Position numbers and translations under genes: made by a program. A stretch of DNA of 64,000 nucleotides from Culex pipiens pallens (Eukaryota > Arthropoda > Insecta > Diptera > Culicidae): assembly GCF_016801865.2 (NCBI RefSeq), contig NC_068939.1:121631671-121695670 (forward strand). The letters run 5' to 3'. This document shows, piece by piece, positions 34,122-45,000 of this stretch (position 1 is the stretch's first letter; the number at the start of each line of letters is the position of its first letter). The notes under the pieces were generated by a model that saw nothing but the letters and a program-made list of their open reading frames with translations, was not told where the DNA came from and did not search any database.

Positions 34122-35994
34122 AAGAAGATTTAATAATGCTTATTTTGTCATTAAATGATATGAATTTGTCCAAAATTTCAGTTTTTGGTTTCTCCCAGGC
34201 GGTTTTATGTCGAAAAACTGCAATTTTAAGGCTCGTTTAATTTAGGGTTGCTCATGTTTTCCAGTGAAATCCATGCAGCTTGCAGATTTTATTTCCACGA
34301 ACATTTTTCAACGAGATATTTGAGTTTTAGTGGAAAAAAAGCGCCAATTTTCAAAAATTCTCAGAATTAACAGGAAGGCCTACTTGTTTTCAATGAATCC
34401 ATATCTGGAATCTATTTTCACGAAAGCAGAGAATATTCGGAGCTACGCCTGTTTGGAATGTTTTTTTTTGCGGTTATCAGCTGCATTTTAAACCGCTGGC
34501 AAGTTTGGTTATATCTCGGATTTCGTACCACTTTTGCCATGGTAAAAATCTGTAGATAAATAATTGACAGAAATCGACAAATGTCAATCAACCAGAATAC
34601 AAGATGGATGGATGGATCCTTTTTTTCCGTGTCTATTGGATTGATTTGCTGCAATTTCAATAATTGAAATCGATCTCATGCACACACATCCTGAAAATCC
34701 TTAAAGCAACTCTTCCCACCAGTCAAGATTCCTTCCCCTGAATTGCACCGCCGGTGACATTGACACATGGACTTGCCCCGACCCCGGCGGGGGTCACTCA
34801 CGAAGAGTCGATATTCCGATCGTATAATATGTAAATTTGCACGCACGCAGCATAAAAAATCGACAAACCCACATTCTATCGGTCTACGAAACGTGTGCGG
34901 AATCGGACCAAATTTCATTGTCACACTCACCTTTGAGCTGGGGAATCGTCGATTTGCACCGCAATATCATCAATCAGTTTGATGCTTTTCAGATTCAGGT
35001 AGGGGTAAAATACCACACAGTAAAATAATCATTTTTTTTACAAAACAATTATTTTTTCAGTAGTTTTTTTTTAATGGTTTCGGATTAGTGATAATTTGAA
35101 AACATTTTGTAAATACTTTCGGAACAACGAAGTATACATTGATCCATCTTTTTTCCTTTACTACATTTTTTCTCAGTATGTACAAGGGACGTGAATTTGA
35201 AAACCGTTTAAATGATGGATGGTGGTAACAGTATGATTGCTTCTGCTGCGTAATAAAAAATTGAGGGTGCGACTTGATTGCTCCCTGGCACTTAGTTAAA
35301 CTTTGGGGAATTTGTGTTACAAGATAACTTGACAAGGAACAAATGGTTTCTTTTTAATCTAGCTGGAAAAGTTTTCTAATGGAAAGACGACAAGTTGATT
35401 ATATCGAGCCGAAAAGTCAAACTTACATGATGATTATTTTTTTAAGATTTTTTTTAAGAATGAGCTATCAACAAAATCATTGATGGTTTTATTTTATTTT
35501 CGTCAATACTTCCCGCACATGATTTATTCAATCACGTCACCAAAAAAAGGGTAAAACAAAAAAGTCATGCTAAAGTTTTTATGTGACATTTGTGCATTAA
35601 CGTGAAACGTGACGTGTACAAATAACGTTACTTAGAGCTGTGCAAATGGCAGGCAAATGAGGACAGAAAACAGGACAAGAAAAAAAAAAAACTCAAAAAC
35701 ATTCCTTCTCTCGACTGGGATTGACTTATTGGACAAGGAAATCCTTCGTGAACTTTCAACAAAGCTGCGATGGTGGGAGCTTTGGGTTGTTTGTGAGCAC
35801 GTGTATGCCGATCACGTGTTGGTTTTTATTCTCCTTCTGTGTTGGCAAAGTCGGCGGGATTTATGGAAATGTACCTCAACTCACCGGAAGTTGGTACGGG
35901 GTGAATGACTAAGATTTTTGCATTTTTTTTTAATTTTAGCTGGCTTGTAGCCAAAAAAAAAAAAGAAAATATATCAAAATATAATTGGCGCCTT
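34122..35994. other. Non-coding region
   Basis: No gene recognised. The stretch 34660-35010 is less AT-rich and open on both strands without a known domain. Near 35025 (CACACAGTAAAATAATC) there is a possible decayed MITE end. The rest is AT-rich. Confidence 0.35.
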
Positions 35995-36310
35995 CTGTAA
36001 ATTTGTATGCACAACGGTAAAAAAACACGATTAAAAACCATTTCTGATCACTTTATTTCATTTTAATGCAAAAATTTTGTTTTGACAAGACAACATTTTT
36101 TCGATGGATCAACTATGGTCCCTTTTGGAACGAGCTGTCAAGTAGGAGCTTTTCTGTCAAGAAGGGCCGCGAGGTTAATTTTTCAAAATTGATTTAAAAA
36201 TCTATTTTAAACTCTTTGTGGTCGTACAAAGGGTCAATGTACTCAGAAAAATAAGCTTTATCGCAGTAAACAATAATATCAGCAATCTAAGCTGCATTTT
36301 AGGACCCAAT
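35995..36310 (+). repeat. Dispersed repeat (GACAAGACAACATTTTTTCG family), copy 1
   Basis: Blocks AACCATTTCTGATCACTTT, ACAACATTTTTTCGATGGAT, GAGCTGTCAAG and GTCGTACAAAG recur in the same order at 39945-40264 with many point differences and a few small indels. Confidence 0.85.
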
Positions 36311-36921
36311 TACAGGACATGGTATTTGAATGAAAAAGTGTTTCGAAATGGATTTTACACCAGCCTAACACAACATGTAATAATAAGTTTTAAAAAATAT
36401 CTGTGTAGCTAAACTTGATTTTCAACGCAGGAAAATGCATTTAAATCGTTTTCAGTTGGTTAAAGTTCGATTTACATTAAAATGTTGAAGCTTTGAAAAA
36501 ATATGCTCCTAGATTTCTAGAGCCGATGTTGAAGAAGGTGACATAAACTTTGAAAAATATTTGCAACGGCCGGTTTAATGAAAATAAAATAGCATTCCAA
36601 TACACGGATAGAAATCTTGTAAGCTAGTCCGGTAATCTTGCCGGTCACGCTATGTTGTCAAATTTGTAAAAATCGTAATCTCTTGTAACCAAGCGCCAGG
36701 GTTGCGAATGAGCGAGCGAGCCAGAAGCCGTGCTCACTCATTCATGAGCATGAGGACTTAACAGGTAGCTCGTGCTCGCTCATGCTCATCGCATGCGCTC
36801 GCGCTCAATGAGCGCTCATCAGCAAATCAGGTAGATTTTTAGTATTGTTGATGAATCTGGCACAGGCCAATTGGATTGCCACTTTTGAAGATAATTTCAT
36901 CGCGAAAAAGGGACATGAACT

Positions 36922-37142
36922 CATCAAAGTTGCATTGGTAATTTAATTTTGGTTAACCGCGGTAAATTTTCATGAAATCATTCGTTGGCGTCGAACTATC
37001 AAACATTGATCGCGGTGGATTGCGGGGGATACTTTTCTACCACAGTTTTTTGTGTGATCAATGTGGATTTTTGTTAATTCGAAATATTTCAAGAAAATTT
37101 ACCGCGGTTAACCAAAATCAAATTAACAATGAAACTTTAATG
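36922..37142. mobile_element. 221-bp MITE nested in the hAT element
   Basis: The inverted repeat of about 50 bp includes GGTTAACCGCGGTAAATTTT at the left and its inverse at the right. A partial relative lies at 40423-40563 (GATCGCGGTGGATACTTTTC and GTGGTTAACCACAATCAAAT). Confidence 0.75.
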
Positions 37143-37677
37143 TTGTCAGCCTATATTTTTTTTCAGAGTTTGATAATTTAGAAAACTAGTTTTGATTAAA
37201 TTCCCGATAAATGAAAAATGGCTGACTCGCAATTAAGGTGTCTTAATTTGCTAAGAATCCCAGACACTCTTTTTAGCTTATTTCACTTTCAAATTTAGAG
37301 TAAACTGTCAAGGAACGGAATTTTTAGGTCTTAAATAAGCTGTAAATAGGATGGTAATCGATTTTTTTATATTAAAACATGTTTTTACTTGTGAGCACGC
37401 TCATTTCTCATTTATTTATTTGGATCGACTCCAGCATATAAATAAGATAATTGATGTGAAAATTATCTAAGACACAGATTTGACATTTATTGCATGCAAA
37501 ATTATTTACAAATAATTGACTAAACAAGATGAGGTGCCCAGGAATTAAAACATGACTAAACGTATTACCAAGAAAACATATTTGTGTTCCTTAAAAGATA
37601 CTTTTCAGCTTTATTAAATAGTTCACTTTCACGTGTCACTCTATTATCAACTTTTTTTATTAATCGAATTATTTCTA

Positions 37678-37889
37678 CACAGTAAAAAAAGTGTACATTT
37701 GGATGGTGTAATTTTGTAAGGTTGAATATTACCTCTTGAATGTTATAATTTTACCTCGATTTAGACTGAAAAAGTTGCATTACACCAGAAAAGTGGTAAA
37801 ATTACACATTTTCAGAAGTAAAATTACGCATTTTTCTAACATAAAAGACGTACTTCCCAGATGTAATATTTCTATGGTTTTTTACTGTG
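37678..37889. mobile_element. CACAGTAAAA MITE with TA duplication, complete copy
   Basis: It starts CACAGTAAAAAAAGTGTAC, ends GGTTTTTTACTGTG and is bounded by TA on both sides (37676-37677, 37890-37891), fitting a Tc1/mariner-type MITE. It lies inside the hAT element. Confidence 0.85.
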
Positions 37890-38807
37890 TACAGATCTTA
37901 ATGTAACACCTTAACCCCTTAACTCTGACTCCAAAACAAGTTTCAAAACAGAAAATATGACAAATAACTTCATCCAATATTATTAAGATTAGCCTATTCA
38001 AGCCTCCATTTAAAAAAAACAACCTCGAAGCTCTGCTGAAAAAAAAAGTTATTATCGTTTACCCGTTACAGGTAAAAAAATACCGCTCATTTTGCTCAAT
38101 GAGCAAAAATGAGCGCGAGCGCGAGCAATGAGCATTTTTGCTTATAAAATAAATGAGCAAACACGAGCACGAGCAAACGTGAGTTAGCTCGCGTCGCGCT
38201 CCTCCTCACGAATGAGCGAAAAATGCGCGCTCGTGAGCGGATGAGCGCTCAAAATCGCAACACTGCCAAGCGCATACGCGAAATCATTTTTTTTTAAATG
38301 AATCAAAATGTTTAAAATGGCATAACTCAAAAAGTGCACATTTGTGCACTTTGAAATTTGGAGACAAGTTAGGACATGGTTCAAAATTTAGGCTGGAAAA
38401 TTTTCAGATCGCACAAATGCACACAAAAAAAGCACTTTATTAACAAAGTTGAAAAAACTAAATTTTGAATAAAAATCCATCTTTTTGTATTTTTAGTAAT
38501 TTTTTAGCCTGTAAAAGCATGTTTTGTTCAATGTTATGTTGCTTATGTTTACAGCAGTAGTGCACTTGTAGTAGTGAGGAGCAGTTGGGAGCATTCGAAA
38601 ATCACATTACGCATTCTGTCTTTTCATCACCCAGATCGTAATGTTTCCAAAATCATCAACATTTCTTCTGATTTTGAACAACAACGTTGTCGATTTGAAA
38701 ACATTTGCAGCAAATTGAAAAAAATTGACGATTTTGGAAACATTTCGGTTATTACAAATTCGACAATATAGCGTTACCGGACTAGCTTACAGGATTTCTA
38801 TCCGTGT

Positions 38808-39944
38808 AAAAACAATTTAAAATGCATCAGCCCAATACATCATCCTGCAAAAGTTATTGACATGTGAGCAATTATCATCGAAATCAGCCGATTTCGACCA
38901 TTTCGCTCTGAGGCTACCAACTGTACGGATTTTATCCTTACCGTTCGGATTTTCGACCTTCTTCGCGGATTTTTAGCCGATTTTTACGGAACTCATTGAT
39001 GGGAGTAAAAACTGTTGATTGATTTTTAACTATCATTTTCAAATTTTGGTTTGGTTGGATTAACAAAGCAGAAAGTTTTTTTTGAATTCCAATGAGTTGA
39101 GTCTCTAGCTGACCAAAAGCTTGTGGAAATCTGAAAATCAGAAAAAATAGGTACACCGAAAAAAACTGGCAGATTCTTAAATATAATTTTTAATTTTTGA
39201 ATTTTTTATGTGTTTTAGGAGACAAAAAACCGCAACTTTTGAGCCATACAGAAATATGGAGAATAATTTTGCCGCCGAGTTATGACTTTTTGTTAAAAAA
39301 TATCGTGATTTTACGAAAACAAACTTTATTTAATCCACCTTCAGGTGGTTGGTGCCTTCCTAACATTCATAAAGTGTAGACATTTAGTCGAAATAGCATC
39401 ATTAACAAATTAACTTTATTACTCATTTCTTTTGCCAGGGGTTTCAGACCTTCAATATGTCTTGCTCATCGTTTATAACTGTTGATAGGGTTGTTAAATC
39501 TGCAATATTTTGGACGCGTTTGAAAGATCTTTTGATAACCCAACTAACGATAGATTGCATGCCATATCTGGACAACGTTTTCATCATAATATTCGAGATC
39601 CGGCCTTCAACAGTGTATAAATAGCACTTTTAAATGCCTATCTTAAAATGTCTAACATGTTACATAACTTTTGAAGTGCTTAGCTATGCATCATGATGCA
39701 ATTTTGACCACAAGTTAAAGAAAGTCTCGATATGATTACTTAAACTGATATTTTTTTCTTTTGAACAACTATGACTAAATTTATTTGAGTTCATTTTGTT
39801 GTCATAATTGTATAAAAATTTCTGTAAAATTATTGGCAACATATTAAAAAAATTGTACTAAACCAAAAATTCCTGGGTCCTTGGAATTCCCGGGAAATTG
39901 AACTTTCGATTCCCGGGAAATTGAAAATCTCGAGAGTAGGGTTC
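38808..39944. other. Non-coding dispersed-repeat region
   Basis: No gene. It includes a foldback-arm fragment at 38827-38863 and a segment beginning CCACCTTCAGGTGGTTGG near 39341 that looks like a repeat end. The stretch 39880-39950 has two copies of TTCCCGGGAAATTGAA. Confidence 0.4.
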
Positions 39945-40264
39945 TAAAGCTCTATGCAAATTTTTATGTTCAACGGTAAAAACACGATTGAAAACCATTT
40001 CTGATCACTTTCTTTCATTTTACTTAAAAAAAAAATTATTGACAAGACAACATTTTTTCGATGGATAGACTATGGTCCCCTTGGAAAGAGCTGTCAAGAG
40101 GACCTTTTCTGCCAAGAAGGCCGCGAAGTTATTCGTTTTAAATTGATTTAAAAATCCATTTTAAATCCTTTGCGGTCGTACAAAGCGTAATTGCACTCAG
40201 AAAAATAAGCTTTATCGTTGTGAACAATAATTTCACAAATTTAAGCTTAATGGTAGGGCCCAAT
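39945..40264 (+). repeat. Dispersed repeat (GACAAGACAACATTTTTTCG family), copy 2
   Basis: This is the second copy of the sequence at 35995-36310, retaining TTTCTGATCACTTT, TTTTTTCGATGGAT, AGAGCTGTCAAGAGGA and GGTCGTACAAAGCG. Confidence 0.85.
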
Positions 40265-40422
40265 TGTCACCCTCTAGTCACGAGAATGGAGCGCCAAATT
40301 CGTGTTCAGGGACAAAAATTATCGCTTAGGACAAAAATCAGGACGCTTGGGTTTGCCGGAAATGAAAGAGGGGTCGGGGGAACTTCTTGGTCATTAGCTA
40401 CCTAGTTAAAAAAAGTGATTTA

Positions 40423-40563
40423 AGATCGCGGTGGATACTTTTCTAACACAGTTTTTTGTGTGATGAATGTGGTAGATGCTTTGGTGGATTTTTGACAGTT
40501 CGAATTATTTCAAGAAAATCCACTGTGGTTAACCACAATCAAATTAACAATACAACTTTGAGG
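40423..40563. repeat. Partial relative of the 36922 MITE
   Basis: It shares GATCGCGGTGGA, CACAGTTTTTTGTGTGAT and GTTAACCACAATCAAATTAA with the MITE at 36922-37142; the left arm is missing. Confidence 0.6.
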
Positions 40564-40887
40564 TTGAAAAATATCATAATATAATATAATTTAGAAAAAC
40601 AACATATTAATCAAGATGAAGTTATATAAAAACTTAGTGTTTTGAAAAAATGTCAAAATAGTTCAGTGAAGTTTGAGTTTGAACAAAAGTTGCTCAGAAT
40701 GTCACTTAAACCTGAACCTGAACACGGAAGAAATAAAAAACCGAAAAAATCCGGTTTGTAAAAGAATTGGTTTTTGTGACTCTCTGACCACGCATCTCCA
40801 TAATATTTGCTGGGTTATGTTTTGAGTTTGACCATTGACCATGGCTTTGTTGATTTCGTTCGTTTATAATAATTGCAAATGAACTGT

Positions 40888-41103
40888 AATGTTTTTTTTT
40901 TTTATTTCAATTCCATCATAAAACTACTTACTTTTCCTGTCATTCTAGCTCGATGAAACAGCCTACTTTTCACTACCAAAAAAAAAACAGATTCGAATAG
41001 AAACACTTTTCAAAACAAATGCTGAAAAGTTCTACTTTTCAGCACAGAAATGGATGCTGAAAAGTTAAACTCATCTTTCTGCAACTTGTTGCATACACTA
41101 CTA
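40888..41103 (+). repeat. Internally deleted copy of the ACTTTTCAGCA-palindrome repeat
   Basis: It keeps the left part (AAACTACTTACTTTTCCTG), one palindrome (GCTGAAAAGTTCTACTTTTC) and the right end (GCAACTTGTTGCATA), but lacks about 200 bp between them compared with 42671-43104. Confidence 0.75.
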
Positions 41104-41272
41104 TTTTATTTTCATTTTATGATATAAATCATTTCAAAATTGGAATAATTTCTCCACCAAAACGATTCCCCTTTCCAAATTGACAATATAACTGCCATCA
41201 GATTTCAATAATATCTTCTATCATACACCCTCTTTAAACAACTCTCTCTCTCTCTCTCTGTTTATCTTTCAG

Positions 41273-41837
41273 ATCGCGTCGCGGGAGCAAACTGCGCTGA
41301 ATGAATGAAATCGCGGTCTACCACAACCACTGAATATGATGGAGTCGTCCATCACTTCAACAGCTTCACCAAGCGGTTAAAATTCCACCAGGACTTTCCA
41401 GCAGCGATTCCTGGCAGCTAGGCTAGGCTATCAAATTATCGCAGAAGTCGCCCACGCAACGACAAGTTTCTGCTGCGTGGTTGGTTGGCCGTTAAAAAGA
41501 CCATCAAGAGCTTGTAATTGGGGAAAACGACTGTTTCTTGCCGTTCTCTTTAAATTTGGCATTTACAGAAGTGAAATGGAAGTAAACACAAAATATAAGT
41601 GACGAAAATAGGCCAACTCCCCCTACATTGAGTCAGAGTTGGGGCTGATTTGGGTGGTTTAGGGGGTGGTTCTATATGAGAACTTACGCCGTGCAATCTG
41701 TATCTGAAAACAAGGAGGCAAAAAGAAAAGACGAAAGCTCTCTGTATCATTCGAGTCACGCGACTTTTGATCCGACCAAACTAGAGTAGCGTAAAGAGTG
41801 TCCTTGCGGGGGTGTGGGTGGACACATTACGACGAAA
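41273..41837 (+). other. Candidate spliced 5' leader of the UNC-93-like gene
   Basis: A (CT)9 run and TTTATCTTTCAG form a strong 3' splice-acceptor context ending at 41272. From there the sequence is GC-richer and low-copy up to the start codon at 41838, with a short upstream frame at 41301 (ATGAATGAAATCGCG, 10 codons). It is best read as a 5' untranslated exon continuous with coding exon 1; an alternative is that transcription starts nearer the ATG. Confidence 0.45.
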
Positions 41838-42023
41838 ATGGGAAGCTTGCCAAATTTGAACGAGCTGACGACGGAGCGGTTGGAGCGCCGGTTGGAGGAA
41901 CGGGAACGGATGCAGGCCCGCGAACGGATCATCGAACGGGACTTTGCCCGGGACCAACGGGACGGCGGCGGCGGAGCGGGACTGCGCGGGCTGGACCGAC
42001 CGGTCTTTGTGCACCAGCAACAG
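41838..42023 (+). CDS. unc-93: UNC-93-like, coding exon 1
   Basis: 62 codons from ATG (context GACGAAAATGG) to CAG before GTGGGT. It encodes MGSLPNLNELTTERLERR followed by Arg/Glu-rich helix-forming sequence and a GGGG linker, with no membrane segment. Phase 0 at the donor. GC content and codon use match exon 2. Confidence 0.82.
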
Positions 42024-45000
42024 GTGGGTGGAATCGTTTGGGGGGTTTTGGGTGCTATTTATTTTTTCTGGTGAGTAGGTTGAATTGAGAAGACATGTAG
42101 AATTTTGATTAATACAGATGTGGGTGGTTGTTTTAACTAGACAAATCTAAAGGTAGACCATAAGTTTTTCTTAGTTTCAACCAGTTTAAGTTTCTTTTTA
42201 AGAACATTGAGTGAAAATGGTACAATGATTTATAACGCCTGTTTTACGCTATATTAATGTCGAACTCATATTCGGTTGCTCTGAAAAAAAAAAAACCACG
42301 TCCGTATTATGTTTTTGCTTTTCTTGTTTATTTCATCAAATGGAACTGATAAACAGTATTTTCTTTATCCCACCCGTGTGGTTCAATCGGACCGCGCACT
42401 GGACTCTCTATCCAGAGGTTGCTGGTTCGAATCCCGTGGCGGGCGCTCTACAATTCTAATTGTAAATATGGCGCCGTTGCTCCGTGCCGTACTCAAACAC
42501 TTAGGAGTCCAGGGCGGGGAAGTCCTTGTAGATAAAAGGAAGACTCAAGTGGTGGTACTACCAATAGTGACCGACAACTATAAAATCAACTTCGTTTGAT
42601 TTCCGTGGAGTGAAATTATCTGGTTTTAAAAATATTATATGGATTTATTTCATTCATAACAAAATTAAATTTTTGCAATTCCGTCGTGAAACTACTTACT
42701 TTTCCTGTCATTCTTGAACGACGAAATAGCCTACTTTTCTGTACCAAAAATAACAGAATCGAATAGCAACACTTTTCAAAATAAATGCTGAAAAGTTCTA
42801 CTTTTCAGCACTGAAATGGGTGCTGAAAAGTTGAACTTTTCAGCACTTGTTTCGAAAAGTAACACTTTTCAACATTTTTTTTTTTATTTAAACGATTTAT
42901 TGACAAAATACATGAAAATTCTACTTAAAATTTCACTCAATGGGTGTTTTTCGAAATTGCAAAAAATGTTGTATGGAACTCGTTGCAAAACTTGATTTTT
43001 TCAGCACTCGTCGTATTTATCCAACTCGGTGAACCTCGTTGGATAAATGTACGACTCGTGCTGAAAAAATCCTCTTTTTGCAACTTGTTGCATAAACTAC
43101 TATTAAATCACCAGTCAAAATAATAAAAACTTGATTTGATTTTTTTTTATTTTCAAAAAGGCATCGCAAAATGTTCCGAACAAAATAACAGTTATGCTGC
43201 TGTCAAAAATCATCATTCTAAAAATTTCAGGAGATATTCATGTTTTTTAAGGTTTCGGCTTCCTCTTTCTTAAGTTTTTTTTTTCAACTTGATTGAGAAA
43301 ATTGTATGAACATTTATACAGTGGACTTTCTCGTTGTCGATATTAAAGGGACCTTCGAGAGCGGGAGTTATCAAATCATAGAACGGAAAATCAAAGCAAT
43401 CTATTTGAAGGGACTGAAAAATTTATTGACAGCTGGAGCAATATTGATATCGAGAAGATCGACATCCAGAGAGTCCACTGTAGAACAAATGTTGTTTTAA
43501 GACTTTACAGAACCTATTTAACATTAGTTTTATTTGTACATTTTGTTTTCTATTTCTTTAGCAAAAAATAACAGAAAATAAATCTGGCACGCCACCACTT
43601 CAAAAAAAAAAATGGCCCGCAAAGCCAACAGATTGGGCACCACTGGTTTAGATGAAAAGTGTTATTGCTGGAAAAATCAAAAATATTATCAAAACTAAAA
43701 TTCAAAAATATTTGTAATTTGCATAATCATATATTTTTTGTTAGGTGCACCGTTTTCAAGTAATACCTAATAGGCATTTTGAAGTTTTTTTTTATATTAA
43801 ATGTTTTGGAATTTGGAAGGAAAAAAACTGCACAAAAGTGAATATATTTCCCCGAAACCCACATTCCCGAAAAGACATTTCCCCGAATGCCACATCTCCG
43901 AAAAGACACTACGCAGAAATGTCATTTACCCGAAAATCATTTCCTCGAACAATACATTTCCCTGAACGACCACATCCCCAAATGGCGACTTTCCCTAAAA
44001 ACGGGTACTTTTTATTTCGCAATAAAAATCGCGAAAACTTAGATATTTTGGAAACTAAAGATTGCAAAACAACCAGACAGGTGGATAATGCATTTTAAAA
44101 CACTTTTTTCATTGAAATGTTGTAACCATGGCTCGTATTTTAAATGTTTATACTTTTTTATCATATTACGATATTTAATGATTTGCGTAATTTTTTACAG
44201 CCCAATCCTTAAATCGCCAGACCTATTTTCACCTCTGCTGACGGTAGCGTAAAATATTAAAACACGCAAATTAAGGTCGTAGAAGATGTCCCTCACTTTT
44301 GGGTCAATGACTGTCAATGATGGTTCTGAATTCAGGGTCCAGAAATAGTAAATTGAAATGAAAAATTAATCACGATATTTAAAATGCTTCTACAAACAAC
44401 ACAAAGAAAACCATTTTTTGAATAATACATTCTGAATCAAGATTTGAATGTTTTCTAAAACAAACATGGCCGCCAAATGGAATGATGCCTTCCAGAGCCT
44501 TAAAGTGATTGAAAAAATATGAGAATTACCAAAGAAAACTCAAAAAATAATTGAAGAAAATCATAAAACAAGAGATCTTAAGTTTCCGTATAACAAAAGT
44601 TGTTCAAACTGACCTCCTACCTGAACTAGGGAAAAATGATAAAATATCCAGGCGAAGGGGCATAAGTAGAGGCTCAATTTGACAATAAATTGACATAATT
44701 TTTAATGTAACTTTTGGCCCATTGCCGTCCTAACTTCATAACGGTACACAACATAGTTGGAAATGTTAGCTTCATGGAAACGCATGATGCCTTACCTAAT
44801 TTGTACTACTTTTCCCTTTCACATTGCAGATCGCCGCCGCCAGAACTTTCTTCCAGCAAAAATGCCCTCCCTCGGCCCGGAAGGTGATGCGAACGCGAAG
44901 TTCTGGCCAGGCCCACCACATCTGGGACGATCCGTTGATCGAGCAATTCATCACCAACTACTCACCTGCCTCGTCGCGTAGCCATCGCCTTGCGGTGGCC

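Larger units (their letters stand above)
36697..38275. mobile_element. Non-autonomous hAT element with 8-bp target duplication
   Basis: CAGGGTTGCG and CGCAACACTG form the ends, flanked by CCAAGCGC at 36689-36696 and 38276-38283. Both subterminal regions are runs of GAGCG/GAGCA words in many orientations (36705-36815 and 38080-38250), probably a dense transposase-binding region. No transposase frame remains. Two MITEs have inserted into it. Confidence 0.88.
36602..38807. mobile_element. TIR element (ACACGGATAGAAAT ends) containing nested insertions
   Basis: The ends ACACGGATAGAAATCTTGTA and its inverse (with TACAGG in place of TACAAG) continue into CTAGTCCGG/CCGGACTAG. Removing the nested hAT element (36697-38275) leaves a 0.6-kb non-coding MITE. 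No clear target duplication was found outside. Confidence 0.8.

Noticed and set aside
42372..42445. Functional tRNA gene in intron 1
   Set aside because: First and last acceptor pairs fail and a SINE-like body follows directly instead of a T-run terminator.
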